A program made the translations under genes and the position numbers. This document shows positions 36,146 to 45,270 of a stretch of DNA of 64,000 nucleotides, piece after piece. Every line of letters starts with the position of its first letter. Position 1 is the first letter of the stretch. The notes beneath the pieces are model-generated. The model was given only the letters and a program-made list of their open reading frames with translations, was not told where the DNA came from and searched no databases. The DNA comes from Holophagaceae bacterium (GTDB lineage: Bacteria > Acidobacteriota > Holophagae > Holophagales > Holophagaceae). The DNA lies in the NCBI GenBank assembly GCA_025361125.1, contig JANYBM010000140.1:46474-110473 (forward strand), read 5' to 3'.

Positions 36146-36319
36146 ATGAAGCAGTTCAAGTGGCTTTACAGCGCCGCTCCCCGTGGAGGGTGGCAGGTCA
36201 AGGACTCGCACCTGTCTTCCCAGTCTACCGGACAACCCACGGGCGTGAAGAGCCTCTACCGGAACGAAGTTGTCTTGACTGTGTTGAATAAGCTTCCGTC
36301 AACCAGTCCAGCAGAGTAG
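36146..36319 (+). CDS. Possible 57-residue small protein of unknown function
   Basis: In the 283-base gap between oleA and nagA, an ATG at 36146 is preceded by a very good Shine-Dalgarno (GGAGGTG, six bases away). The frame reads MKQFKWLYSAAPRGGWQVKD... for 57 residues and ends at 36319, before nagA. No family, signal peptide or membrane segment was recognised. The ribosome site is the only support, so it may be a chance or leader ORF. Confidence 0.3.
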   Translation: MKQFKWLYSAAPRGGWQVKDSHLSSQSTGQPTGVKSLYRNEVVLTVLNKLPSTSPAE

Positions 36320-36354
36320 GCATAATAGGCTTTCACCTGGACAATTGAATCAAG

Positions 36355-37488
36355 ATGGCAGAGCTGACGCACTTTAAGGGCCATGTACTCACACCTAGTG
36401 GGTTCCTTTCGGGGGTGCTTGAAATCGCCCGGGGTGGCCGGATCGCCCGGGTGGAAGGAACACCCGTCGAGGAAGACCAGGTGAGGCAGGGGGACTCCCC
36501 GATCATCCTCCCGGGATTCATTGACCTGCACGTGCATGGGGGTGGCGGTCACGACATTATGGACGGCGGGGAAGCGGCGGCCCAGGTAGCGAGATTCCAT
36601 GCCCTGCATGGCACCACAGCACTCGCCGCGACGACCATGACAGCTCCCGTGGAGGATCTTGAAGCCGCCTTCCGGGGCTTGGCCCCTTTTGTTCACAAGC
36701 GTCCCGAGCGGGGTGCCAGGGTGCTCGGAGTGCATCTGGAGGGGCCTTACATCAATCGCGAACGGCTCGGGGCACAACCTGACCACACCCGCCCCATGGC
36801 CCTGGAAGAGCTTCGGTTTCTGCATGGCATCGCCCCCATCCTCCTGATCACGCTTGCACCAGAAATACCCGCCAACCGGCTGGCCATCCGAGAACTGCTG
36901 GCCGAAGGCATCCGCGTGCAACTGGGCCACACCCAAGGCACCTATGAGGACGCGGTGGAGGCTATCCGTTTAGGTGCCAGCGGCTTCACGCACCTCTTCA
37001 ATGCCATGCCCGGACTGCACCACCGTAATCCGGGAGTCGTGGGCGCGGCCTTCGCGCATGCGGAATACGCCGAGATCATCCCGGATCTGCTGCACGTGCA
37101 TCCCGGCGCGATCCTCGCGGCGCTGCGCGCGATCCCACGGTTGTATTGCGTAACGGATTCCACCGCCGCCGCAGGTATGCCCGATGGCGAATACCAACTC
37201 GGCCGCCACACAGTGACCAAGTGCCTCGGCGGCGTCCGCCTTCCCGATGGAACCCTAGCGGGTTCGGCGCTCACCATGGACCAGGCGCTTCGCAATCTCG
37301 CAGACACCTTAGGCCTGGGCCTCGCAGTAGCATCCAGATGCCTTGCCACGAACGCCGCGGACCATCTTGGCCTGCAGGAGCGTGGCCGGTTGCTGCAGGG
37401 CGCATGGGCCGACGCGGTGGTGCTGGACAGGGACCTTGCGGTTCGCGGGGTCATTTTAGAAGGAGCATGGTTTGACCCACATGCTTGA
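36355..37488 (+). CDS. nagA: N-acetylglucosamine-6-phosphate deacetylase
   Basis: 377 residues, normal length. Motifs: PGFIDLHVHGGGGHDIMDG (metal site), GVHLEGPYIN, QLGHTQGTYEDA, THLFNAMPGLHHRNPG and VTDSTAAAGMPDGEYQLG with the catalytic Asp. It deacetylates GlcNAc-6-P, the sugar product of MurQ, to glucosamine-6-P. First gene of the rightward amino-sugar and peptidoglycan recycling operon; its end overlaps the next gene by 17 bases. A CATAAT hexamer near 36320 could be a -10, but its -35 is poor. Confidence 0.94.
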   Translation: MAELTHFKGHVLTPSGFLSGVLEIARGGRIARVEGTPVEEDQVRQGDSPIILPGFIDLHVHGGGGHDIMDGGEAAAQVARFHALHGTTALAATTMTAPVEDLEAAFRGLAPFVHKRPERGARVLGVHLEGPYINRERLGAQPDHTRPMALEELRFLHGIAPILLITLAPEIPANRLAIRELLAEGIRVQLGHTQGTYEDAVEAIRLGASGFTHLFNAMPGLHHRNPGVVGAAFAHAEYAEIIPDLLHVHPGAILAALRAIPRLYCVTDSTAAAGMPDGEYQLGRHTVTKCLGGVRLPDGTLAGSALTMDQALRNLADTLGLGLAVASRCLATNAADHLGLQERGRLLQGAWADAVVLDRDLAVRGVILEGAWFDPHA

Positions 37489-38491
37489 TGAAGCCCGCGA
37501 AGCTCCGGCTGCAATAGCTCGGTTGCTGGAGTCCGACAATGAGGAATATCACGCGCTCGGTGCCTTTCTAAGGGTGCATCCCCCCACGGGAATCCTCACC
37601 CTGGCACGTGGTAGTTCAGACTATGCGGCTCAGCATACGGCCTATCAGATCATGGCGCGCCTGGGTCACCTGGTGACCTCACTGCCCATGTCGCTGGTGA
37701 CGCTCTACCATGCCAACCTGGCTCATCCAAGGCTACTCGTGATGGCCTTCTCCCAATCCGGGCAGAGCCCGGACCTCGTGGATCCCATGCGCTACTTCAC
37801 CGAGAATGGCGCGACCACGGTGGCCTTGGTGAATGACCCCACATCGCCCCTTGCCCACGAAGCCACTCGGGTATTCCCGCTCTGCTCCGGCGAGGAACAC
37901 AGCATCGCCGCCACCAAGACGTTCATCGCCCAACTCGTAGCGGGGGCTAAGATCGTCGCAGGTTGGGAAGAGGACCCGGCGTTCAGCGCAGGACTCACCC
38001 ACCTGCCGGACGCCCTGGAACGCGCCGTTTCGGCTGATTGGTCCATGGGTGTGGAAGCGCTGGCTGGTGTGGACCGGCTATTTGTTCTGGGAAGAGGGCC
38101 AGGTCTCGCCATCGCCATGGAGGCGGCGCTCAAGTTGAAGGAGACCTGCGGAATCCAGGCAGAGGCCTTTTCGGGAGCGGAAGTCCAGCATGGCCCCATG
38201 GCGATCGTGGCGGACGGATTCCCGGTCATCGTCTTCGCCCCACGCGGTCCGGCTCAAGCTGGGCTGATCGCCCTGGCACACACCCTTCAGGAAAGAGGCG
38301 CGCGGGTGCTCCTCGCCGCTCCCCCAGACGTTTCTGGCGTAGCGCTTCCGTTAATACCAGCGCCACATCCGGAGTTGGACACCATCACCGCGATTCAGAG
38401 CTTCTACCCCATGGTCGAGGCTCTCTCCCGAGCGAGGGGGTATGATCCAGACCACCCGCCCCGCCTTTCCAAAGTGACCAGAACCCGGTGA
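37472..38491 (+). CDS. SIS-domain glucosamine-6-phosphate deaminase (NagB-II type)
   Basis: 339 residues, a double SIS domain like the isomerase half of GlmS but with no glutaminase domain. Motifs: LARGSSDYAAQHTAYQIM (first SIS), AFSQSGQSPDLVDPM, NDPTSPLAHEA, and ALKLKETCGIQAEAFSGAEVQHGPMA (second SIS). It fits the alternative glucosamine-6-P deaminase family, giving fructose-6-P and ammonia. The TTG at 37472 is preferred since AGGAG lies six bases before it; ATG 37481 is an alternative. It sits between nagA and murQ, overlapping both. Confidence 0.85.
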   Translation: MTHMLDEAREAPAAIARLLESDNEEYHALGAFLRVHPPTGILTLARGSSDYAAQHTAYQIMARLGHLVTSLPMSLVTLYHANLAHPRLLVMAFSQSGQSPDLVDPMRYFTENGATTVALVNDPTSPLAHEATRVFPLCSGEEHSIAATKTFIAQLVAGAKIVAGWEEDPAFSAGLTHLPDALERAVSADWSMGVEALAGVDRLFVLGRGPGLAIAMEAALKLKETCGIQAEAFSGAEVQHGPMAIVADGFPVIVFAPRGPAQAGLIALAHTLQERGARVLLAAPPDVSGVALPLIPAPHPELDTITAIQSFYPMVEALSRARGYDPDHPPRLSKVTRTR

Positions 38492-39384
38492 ATGCCATGA
38501 TCCCGCCTCGCACGGAACAGCCCTACCCAGGACACGAGCATCTCGATGAATATGAGCCCCGAGAACTGGTCGAGGCTTTGATCAATGACCAGGCTGCAGC
38601 AGCCACGGCGGTACGAAATGCCTCAACGCAGATCGCCCTTGCGGTGGCGGGAGCCGTCCCGCGCCTCGAAGCCGGAGGCCGGATCATTTACGTGGGCGCC
38701 GGGACGTCCGGACGATTAGGCCTGCTTGATAGCGTGGAGTTGAATCCGACCTTTTCCTGGCCACGGGGCCGTTCCATCGCGCTCCTGGCCGGAGGTCTCC
38801 CCGCCATCCACGAGGCCGTCGAAGGTGCTGAGGACGACTATGAACGGGGCGTCCGGGACCTTTCCGAGCTCCGCCCTGAAGCCCACGATGTGGTGGTCCT
38901 GCTCGCAGCATCAGGTGCCACGCCCTTCACCCTTGGCGCGCTGATGGCGGCGCGGGCCGCCGGTGCTTTCACCATCGGAATCGCCAATAATCCTGGCTCT
39001 CCCCTCGCGGAAGGCGCTGATGTGGGCATTGTTCTCGACACCGGCCCGGAGGTCGTTTCAGGAAGCACGCGACTGAAGGCCGGGACCGCGCAAAAAATCA
39101 CGCTGAACACCTTCTCCACGGCCGTGATGGTGCGGCTCAACAAGGTGTTCGGAAACCTCATGGTTGATGTTCGCCCCACCAATGCAAAGCTGGTGCGTCG
39201 CGCGATTCGTATCATTGCCTTGGCCGCTGGTACTGACGAGGCGCGAGCGCGAGAGGCTTTCGAAGTCTGCGGCTCCCAGGTCAAGCCAGCGATTGTCTCT
39301 ATCCTAAAACGCGTTGGGCCCGAACAAGCACAAGAGCTGCTCAGCAAGGCCCAAGGCAGCGTGCGCGCGGCCCTCCGCGCATGA
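38488..39384 (+). CDS. murQ: N-acetylmuramic acid 6-phosphate etherase
   Basis: 298 residues from a GTG at 38488 overlapping the previous stop (GTGA). Motifs: GAGTSGRLGLLDSVELNPTF, LLAASGATPFTLGAL, IANNPGSPLAEGADV and EVVSGSTRLKAGTAQKITLN, all MurQ hallmarks; a short CUE-like helical end follows. It cleaves the lactyl ether of MurNAc-6-P, giving GlcNAc-6-P and D-lactate, in the cytosol. The sugar passes to NagA and the SIS deaminase; D-lactate could go to the dehydrogenase at 45332. It overlaps ampG by 4 bases. Confidence 0.96.
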   Translation: MNAMIPPRTEQPYPGHEHLDEYEPRELVEALINDQAAAATAVRNASTQIALAVAGAVPRLEAGGRIIYVGAGTSGRLGLLDSVELNPTFSWPRGRSIALLAGGLPAIHEAVEGAEDDYERGVRDLSELRPEAHDVVVLLAASGATPFTLGALMAARAAGAFTIGIANNPGSPLAEGADVGIVLDTGPEVVSGSTRLKAGTAQKITLNTFSTAVMVRLNKVFGNLMVDVRPTNAKLVRRAIRIIALAAGTDEARAREAFEVCGSQVKPAIVSILKRVGPEQAQELLSKAQGSVRAALRA

Positions 39385-40676
39385 GCGCTCCAGCGCACAC
39401 CGCAGCTAGACCCTCGACTCCTTTAGCCTGGGTGCCCTCGCTGTACTTCGGCCAGGGACTGCCCTATGTGGCGGTAATGCTCTTGTCGGTAGTCTTCTAC
39501 AAGAACCTCGGCGTAGCCAACACCGATATCGCCCTATACACGAGTTGGCTTTATTTGCCCTGGGTGGTAAAGCCTCTCTGGGCGCCGGTGGTGGAACTCC
39601 TGGGCACCAAGCGAACCTGGGTTGTCCTCCTTCAGGGTGCGGTGGGCCTTGCCTTCGCACTGCTGGCCTGCGTGATTCCAGCATCGTCTTTTTTCATCCT
39701 CACGCTTGCGATGTTTTGGCTCATGGCCTTTGCATCAGCCACCCATGACATCGCCGCGGACGGTTTCTACCTGTTGGCGCTTCCTGAAAAACAGCAAGCC
39801 GCCTATGTGGGCCTTCGGAGTGCCTTCTATCGCGTAGCCATGATCGCGGGCCAGGGTGGGCTGGTCTTCATGGCTGGGAGACTGACCCAGCGGACCGGGG
39901 ATCCCCGAGGTGCGTGGATGGCTGTATTCATGACGCTGGCGTTGCTATTCCTGGGCCTCTTTCTGTGGCATCGCCGGGTGCTGCCACGTCCAGCATCGGA
40001 CGGCCCCCTCGCCCACGATGGGAAGTCCGGATTATTCACAGGCTTTCTGGCCACCTTTCAGAGTTTCTTCGCCCGCAGGGATATCGCGCTGGTTTTAGGT
40101 TTCCTATTGACCTTCCGCCTGGGAGAGGCCCAGGCGATCAAGCTGGTGACCCCCTTCCTGCTGGATCCGGGTTCCAAAGGCGGTCTCGGGTTGACCACCG
40201 CGCAGGTGGGACTTGCCTATGGGACGATCGGCGTACTTTCCCTCACAGCCGGTGGGCTCTTGGGGGGGGTCGTCATTTCACGCATGGGCCTGAAGCGGTG
40301 GTTGTGGCCCATGACCCTGGCCGTGCATCTCCCCAACCTGGCTTTCGTGTATCTGGCTGCGTTCCGGCCCAGTGGCCTCGCCACCGTAGCCACGGCCATC
40401 GCCCTCGAGCAGTTCGGCTACGGCTTCGGCTTCACTGCCTACATCATGTTCATCGTCATGATCGCGAACGGTCCCCACAAGACCGCGCACTACGCCATCG
40501 GAACCGGCTTCATGGCGCTGGGGATGATGTTCCCAGGCATGGCGAGCGGCTGGATTCAGGAGCGATTGGGGTACCTGCATTTCTTCATTTGGGTTTGCTG
40601 CGCGACGCTACCCTCGATCATCCTTACCGCTTTTCTGCGCATTGACCCCGCCTTCGGCCGGAGGGAAGCGCCATGA
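39381..40676 (+). CDS. ampG: AmpG-family muropeptide/sugar permease (MFS)
   Basis: 431 residues with about 12 membrane segments. The start SLYFGQGLPYVAVMLLSVVFYKNLGV and the SATHDIAADGFYLLAL region are typical of AmpG, which carries GlcNAc-anhydroMurNAc (with or without peptide) into the cytosol. Position between murQ and the NagX-like gene supports this. It ends with FGRREAP and overlaps the following start by 4 bases. Transport of free MurNAc or disaccharides is an alternative within this family. Confidence 0.88.
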   Translation: MSAPAHTAARPSTPLAWVPSLYFGQGLPYVAVMLLSVVFYKNLGVANTDIALYTSWLYLPWVVKPLWAPVVELLGTKRTWVVLLQGAVGLAFALLACVIPASSFFILTLAMFWLMAFASATHDIAADGFYLLALPEKQQAAYVGLRSAFYRVAMIAGQGGLVFMAGRLTQRTGDPRGAWMAVFMTLALLFLGLFLWHRRVLPRPASDGPLAHDGKSGLFTGFLATFQSFFARRDIALVLGFLLTFRLGEAQAIKLVTPFLLDPGSKGGLGLTTAQVGLAYGTIGVLSLTAGGLLGGVVISRMGLKRWLWPMTLAVHLPNLAFVYLAAFRPSGLATVATAIALEQFGYGFGFTAYIMFIVMIANGPHKTAHYAIGTGFMALGMMFPGMASGWIQERLGYLHFFIWVCCATLPSIILTAFLRIDPAFGRREAP

Positions 40677-41818
40677 CCAGCTCCCAGCGGCTTGCCTCTC
40701 TTGATGCTTTCCGGGGCTTCGCCATCGCAAGCATGGTCCTGGTCAACAATCCTGGCAGTTGGAAGTACGTCTACGGGCCGCTCGCGCATTCCGAGTGGAA
40801 TGGCTGCACCTTCACGGATCTGGTTTTTCCTTTCTTCCTCTTCGCCGCCGGACTCTCCATGACGATCTCGCTGGGGAGGAAAGCACACGAAAGAAGCGAC
40901 CGCCTCGCGATACTGCGCAGCATCGCACGCCGGGCTTTGATCATCTTTTTCATCGGTGTAGCGCTTAATTTCATTCCATCCTTCCAATTGGCTTCCTTGC
41001 GCATTCCCGGGGTTCTTCAGCGCATCGCGCTCACCATCATCCTTGCGGCCCCCATCGTCCTATGGGGAAAGTGGCGGGCTGCCCTCGCCGCGATCGTGGG
41101 GCTGTTCGGCTTGTATCTCTTGTTGATGTTCCTGATGCCTGTTCCAGGGGCTGACGGCATCGTGGCAGCGGGCCGACTGGAACCAGGAAATGACTTCGGC
41201 GCGTGGCTGGATCGCCTGGTTCTGGGGGGCCACCTGTGGGCGAGTTCGCGGACGTGGGATCCCGAGGGCATCGTCGGCACCTTGCCCGCGACCGCCAGCC
41301 TGCTTTTTGGTGTCCTTGGGGGGCAATACCTTGCCTCACCCATCCGCCGGGTCCGAAAGTCCCTGGGTCTGCTCATCGCTGGCGGGCTCTTCCTTGGGCT
41401 GGGGGCGGGTATGGGCACGGTCCTGATTCCGATCAACAAAAGTCTTTGGACACCCTCGTATGCCCTTTTTACCGCCGGATGGTCCCTCATCTTCCTTGCG
41501 GCCTTCCATGCGGCGCTGGATGAAGCTCAGCCCGCCTTCCTTAATTGGGCCCGTAGGATCTGCCTCCCACTCACTATTTACGGAATGAACGCGCTCTTTC
41601 TTTTCGTTTTCTCGGGAGTCGTCGCCCGGATGCTGCAGACCGTCCATGTCGGCAGTGGCGCCACCTCGACCACCCTGAAGGGGAAGCTCTTCGATGCGAT
41701 TGCAACGCTGCCACTTTCCCCGGAGAATGCTTCGCTTGTTTTTGCCGTGGCATTCAACTTGGCAATGTTCGCCGTCGCCTGGGTGATGTGGAGGAAAAAG
41801 TGGTTCGTCAAGGTCTAG
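40673..41818 (+). CDS. NagX/HGSNAT-like membrane acyltransferase (DUF5009)
   Basis: 381 residues with about 10-11 membrane segments. It opens with RLASLDAFRGFAIASMVLVN, as in heparan-alpha-glucosaminide acetyltransferase-like proteins, followed by the TFTDLVFPFFLFAAGLSM motif and YGMNALFLFVFSG near the end. NagX-like genes occur in amino-sugar operons of several phyla; it may acetylate glucosamine on the trans side of the membrane or transport amino sugars. Either role suits this cluster. It overlaps ampG by 4 bases and the DigH-like gene by 19. Confidence 0.8.
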   Translation: MTSSQRLASLDAFRGFAIASMVLVNNPGSWKYVYGPLAHSEWNGCTFTDLVFPFFLFAAGLSMTISLGRKAHERSDRLAILRSIARRALIIFFIGVALNFIPSFQLASLRIPGVLQRIALTIILAAPIVLWGKWRAALAAIVGLFGLYLLLMFLMPVPGADGIVAAGRLEPGNDFGAWLDRLVLGGHLWASSRTWDPEGIVGTLPATASLLFGVLGGQYLASPIRRVRKSLGLLIAGGLFLGLGAGMGTVLIPINKSLWTPSYALFTAGWSLIFLAAFHAALDEAQPAFLNWARRICLPLTIYGMNALFLFVFSGVVARMLQTVHVGSGATSTTLKGKLFDAIATLPLSPENASLVFAVAFNLAMFAVAWVMWRKKWFVKV

Positions 41819-43362
41819 GAGATCTCCGAGGCAGTACCTTTCTGGCCACCCTCGCCCTGGCGATCCTCATGGGCTGCGCGAACCATGTGCCGCCAACACC
41901 CTTTCAACCCAAAACACCCCCCGCGCCCGTGTTGGAACCACCGCCCGCGCCCCGTGAATTCCGCGCGGCGTGGGTTGCAACCGTGGCGAATATTGATTGG
42001 CCCAGTACCCGTGGAAGTTCCACTGACCTTCAGAAAGGCGATGCCCGTGACCTCATCGCCCAGGCGCGTTCCCTTGGGCTGAACGCGCTCATTCTCCAGG
42101 TCCGGCCGTCGGCCGACGCCCTATATGCATCGCAGCTCGAACCATGGTCCGAATTTCTTACCGGTGAACAGGGCAAGCCTCCCGACCCCAGCTATGATCC
42201 CCTTGCTTTCTGGATCGAGGAGGCCCATCACGCGGGCATCGAACTGCATGCCTGGTTCAATCCGTTCCGGGCTCGGCATCCCTCTGCGCGATCACCCCTC
42301 GCGGCAAACCATGTGGGAATCTCTCGTCCAGATCTGGTGAGAACGTATGGAGATCAAGTATGGCTGGACCCCGGTGAGCCTGACGCGGTGGAGCATGTGC
42401 TCGCTGTCATCCGTGATGTCGTGCGCCGCTACGATGTGGACGGAATTCATATTGACGATTATTTCTATCCCTACCCCATTGAGGATCCAACGGGCCAGCC
42501 GATTGATTTCCCTGATGAACACTCCTGGCAAGCCTTCTTGGCCGGTGGCGGCACGCTTTCACGCGCGGAATGGCGACGACGGAACGTAGACGGATTCATA
42601 GAACGCTTGTACCAGGAGGTTCATCGAGAAAAACCACTTGTGCGCGTGGGTGTGAGCCCCTTCGGGCTTGGCCGCGCCGACCGGCGACCCAACGGAGTCA
42701 CCGGCTTCAGCCAGTACGACGAGATCTATGCGGATGTGGAGCTGTGGCTCGAACAGGGCTGGCTGGACTATCTGGCGCCTCAGTTGTACTGGCCCAGGAG
42801 TTCCCCAGGGCAACCCTTCGGCACTCTCCTGGATTACTGGCACACCCAGAACCCCAAGGGCAGGCATATATGGCCGGGATTGTTCACCAGCCGAACAGGT
42901 ATGTCCGACCCCTGGCCTGCGGTGGAGATCACCAGCCAGATCCAGCTCTTGCGCACCTGCGGCGACAATAGCGGTCACGCTCATTTCAGCCTGGTCGCGT
43001 TGAAAAAAGACTATGGAGGAATCACCGAAGCGCTCGCCGGAGTTTATGGAGGCCCGGCGCTTGTGCCTGCTACGGGATGGCTTGGCGGAACGGAGCCGCC
43101 TGTGCCGCCAGCGCCCTCAGTGCAGCTTATGAGCTCACTCACTGACCCCGCCACCCTTCGCGTCGAGTTGACGACTGGAGAAGTGCCCTGGCTTCTTGCT
43201 GTCTGGGGCCGTTATGGCAACACATGGCATTTTTTCACCATTCCAGATGGAACGGGTACGCTTCCCACCCACTTTGGCGGAAGCCCCCTCGGACTCGTTT
43301 TCGTATCAGCGGTTGGCCGGACAGGTCTCGAAAGTCCGCGTGTGGCCGTGCAGCCGTTCTAG
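41800..43362 (+). CDS. DigH-like glycosyl hydrolase lipoprotein (GHL10/DUF187)
   Basis: 520 residues from a GTG at 41800 with GGAGG upstream. A lipoprotein signal ends in LAILMGC (lipobox Cys), then a Pro-rich linker, then the GHL10 domain: REFRAAWVATVANIDWPS, NALILQVRPSADALY, LHAWFNPFRA, DVDGIHIDDYFYPYP and YLAPQLYWPRS. DigH in E. coli cleaves denuded peptidoglycan glycans, the substrates left by amidases. The C-terminal 120 residues are a beta-rich appended domain. Two amidase genes in this island would produce its substrate. It is probably anchored in the outer membrane, facing the periplasm. Confidence 0.85.
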   Translation: MVRQGLGDLRGSTFLATLALAILMGCANHVPPTPFQPKTPPAPVLEPPPAPREFRAAWVATVANIDWPSTRGSSTDLQKGDARDLIAQARSLGLNALILQVRPSADALYASQLEPWSEFLTGEQGKPPDPSYDPLAFWIEEAHHAGIELHAWFNPFRARHPSARSPLAANHVGISRPDLVRTYGDQVWLDPGEPDAVEHVLAVIRDVVRRYDVDGIHIDDYFYPYPIEDPTGQPIDFPDEHSWQAFLAGGGTLSRAEWRRRNVDGFIERLYQEVHREKPLVRVGVSPFGLGRADRRPNGVTGFSQYDEIYADVELWLEQGWLDYLAPQLYWPRSSPGQPFGTLLDYWHTQNPKGRHIWPGLFTSRTGMSDPWPAVEITSQIQLLRTCGDNSGHAHFSLVALKKDYGGITEALAGVYGGPALVPATGWLGGTEPPVPPAPSVQLMSSLTDPATLRVELTTGEVPWLLAVWGRYGNTWHFFTIPDGTGTLPTHFGGSPLGLVFVSAVGRTGLESPRVAVQPF

Positions 43363-43405
43363 CCAAAATCACTTTCTCATTGCTATGGCACATCGGCAGA
43401 GGGAG

Positions 43406-43448
43406 CCGTCACGAACCAACCAGAAAAGCCTTGGTTATTTCGTAACGG
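43406..43448. other. Imperfect inverted repeat between digH-like and kinase genes
   Basis: CCGT-C-ACGA-ACCAA pairs with TTGGT-TATT-TCGT-A-ACGG around an 11-base loop. No U tract follows, so a terminator is unlikely. It may be an operator or an RNA element within the operon; the gap of 125 bases is the largest in the nagA-amiD run. Confidence 0.35.
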
Positions 43449-43487
43449 TTCCTGAGGACGCGCAATAATGAATATTGTGGAGTGGGG

Positions 43488-44453
43488 ATGCAGCAGGATT
43501 TTCCAGAGCAGAATGCCCTACTTGCGCTTGGCATTGACGCTGGAGGCACTGAAACCCGGTGGGCACTGATAGGTCCCTCTACAGAGATAATCGCGGAAGG
43601 CCATGTGGAAGGATTCAGCGCGCTCGAACTTCAAGGTCCTGGCCGCGCCCACGTCGCCGCCATCCTGGAAGACTTGGCGCGCGCAGTCCAGGCGATGGGG
43701 CAGCCAGCCCGCGTACATGCAGGTCTGACGGGCTTCGGGGAGGCCAGCGCGGATCTCGCCGAACTGATCACTAGGCCATTGGGACTATCCGTTGCTGCCA
43801 TTACGCTGGGCAGCGATATTGAGACGGCGTACCTCGATCTCTTCACTCCAGGCCAAGGCTACCTGGTTTACGCAGGCACCGGGTCGGTCGCCGCGTTTAT
43901 TGAAGAGGGCGGAATTCTGCACCGTGCCGGCGGCCGCGGCGGCCTTATTGATGACGGCGGCGGCGGTTACTGGATCGCGCGCGAAGCGTTGCGCCACATC
44001 TGGCGCGCCGAGGATGAGCGGCCCGGAAGCTGGCACGATTCAGCCATGGCCCAAGAGCTTTTCGCGCTCGTTGGTGGAACCGATTGGGCGCATACGCGGC
44101 AGCACGTTTACTCCGGAACTCGCGGCGATATGGGCCGGCTCGCGCTTGCGGTGGCGCGCGCGGCGGATCGCGACCCGGCCGCCAAGGGCATCTTGCGCGC
44201 GGCGGGCAACGAACTTGCACGCCTTGCCCTGGCGATGATTGGCCGCTATGGCCCGCGTCCCGTGGCATTGAGCGGTCGCGCCGCCACCTTGCATCCGCTC
44301 ATTGCCGAAACGATGCGTGCAGAGTTGCCAGCAAGTGTTCCCTGTGCGCTGCGTCCATGCCATGGCCACCACGCCGCCGCACGCCTTGCTCTACACGCGT
44401 TGTGCGCCACCGGCGGAGCGCCATACCCACCCACCCGTGACGGTGAACCATGA
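43488..44453 (+). CDS. BadF/BcrA-type MurNAc/GlcNAc kinase (MurK-like)
   Basis: 321 residues from ATG 43488 with GGAG five bases upstream. ASKHA fold: GIDAGGTETRWALIG (phosphate 1), TLGSDIETAYLDLF, VYAGTGSVAAFI (phosphate 2) and GLIDDGGGGYWIAREAL, typical of the BadF/BadG/BcrA/BcrD family that includes N-acetylglucosamine kinases and MurK. MurK phosphorylates MurNAc and GlcNAc for MurQ and NagA. Its place after murQ supports this over a benzoyl-CoA-type activator, since the Fe-S cysteines of those are absent. It is coupled to the amidase by a 4-base overlap. Confidence 0.85.
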   Translation: MQQDFPEQNALLALGIDAGGTETRWALIGPSTEIIAEGHVEGFSALELQGPGRAHVAAILEDLARAVQAMGQPARVHAGLTGFGEASADLAELITRPLGLSVAAITLGSDIETAYLDLFTPGQGYLVYAGTGSVAAFIEEGGILHRAGGRGGLIDDGGGGYWIAREALRHIWRAEDERPGSWHDSAMAQELFALVGGTDWAHTRQHVYSGTRGDMGRLALAVARAADRDPAAKGILRAAGNELARLALAMIGRYGPRPVALSGRAATLHPLIAETMRAELPASVPCALRPCHGHHAAARLALHALCATGGAPYPPTRDGEP

Positions 44454-45241
44454 AACGAATCCTTGTGTGCCTCCTTCCGGTTTTGGCGGTCATCAGTTGC
44501 GCCAGGGGCCCTCACATTGATCATTCCTACCGGGCCAAGAGCCAGGACAGTCGCGCGCAGTTCCTCATTCTTCATTTCACCGGGGGCACCTGGGAGGCAT
44601 CGCTCAAGACCCTCACTCAGGACAATGTAAGTAGTCATTATCTCGTGCGCGACAATCCAGTGAAGATCTACCAACTTGTCCAAGAGAACCGGCGCGCCTA
44701 TCACGCGGGCGATAGTTCCTGGAAGGGGCAGACGTTGCTCAACGCCGCCTCCATCGGCATCGAGATCCAAAACCTGGGCGACACCAAGGGCCCCGACGGC
44801 ATCGTGTACCACGACTATCCGAAAGCGCAGATCGACGCTGTCATTGAGCTCGTCAAGGCGATCGTCGCACGCCATGAAATTCGCGCCGACCGCATTCTCG
44901 GCCACAGCGACATCGCGCCGCAGCGCAAGGTGGATCCTGGTCCAACCTTCCCATGGAAACGATTTGCGGAGGAAGGAATCATCCCCTGGCCCGATGCATC
45001 AGCGGTCGCCGCCAAGCGTGGGACTTACGAGGCCGACCTCCCCAACGTCGCTTGGTTCCAGGTAAAACTCGCCGAGCACGGCTTTGCCACACCACTGACG
45101 GGCCAACTCGATATCGCCACGAAGAACATCCTTGCAGTCTTCCAGATGAAGTACCGCCCCGCTCGTTACGACGGCATTCCCGATGCAGAGACGGCAGCGA
45201 TTCTGGAGGTCCTGACCCCGCCGAAAGTCAAAGGACCCTGA
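44450..45241 (+). CDS. AmiD-like N-acetylmuramoyl-L-alanine amidase lipoprotein
   Basis: 263 residues. The signal ends VLAVISC, a lipobox. The amidase_2 domain has zinc ligands in ILHFTGG and GHSDIAPQRKVDPGP, plus YHAGDSSWKG and IGIEIQN. The C-terminal 70 residues form a putative peptidoglycan-binding domain (KLAEHGFATPLTGQLDIATKN). It removes stem peptides from MurNAc or anhydroMurNAc in the periplasm. It ends the rightward operon and overlaps the kinase gene by 4 bases; a second member (53021-53836) is elsewhere in the island. Confidence 0.92.
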   Translation: MKRILVCLLPVLAVISCARGPHIDHSYRAKSQDSRAQFLILHFTGGTWEASLKTLTQDNVSSHYLVRDNPVKIYQLVQENRRAYHAGDSSWKGQTLLNAASIGIEIQNLGDTKGPDGIVYHDYPKAQIDAVIELVKAIVARHEIRADRILGHSDIAPQRKVDPGPTFPWKRFAEEGIIPWPDASAVAAKRGTYEADLPNVAWFQVKLAEHGFATPLTGQLDIATKNILAVFQMKYRPARYDGIPDAETAAILEVLTPPKVKGP

Positions 45242-45270
45242 CCTGATGCCGTCCCGAAATTGCCACCGCC

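Noticed and set aside
36191-36225. Sequence on the minus strand with GGTGCGAGTCC, resembling a tRNA T-arm
   Set aside because: The putative T-stem does not pair, no acceptor or anticodon stem was found; it is only a CAGGT/ACCTG inverted repeat.
36256-36936. Minus-strand frame across the nagA start
   Set aside because: Overlaps the conserved nagA N-terminus in antisense; no ribosome site.
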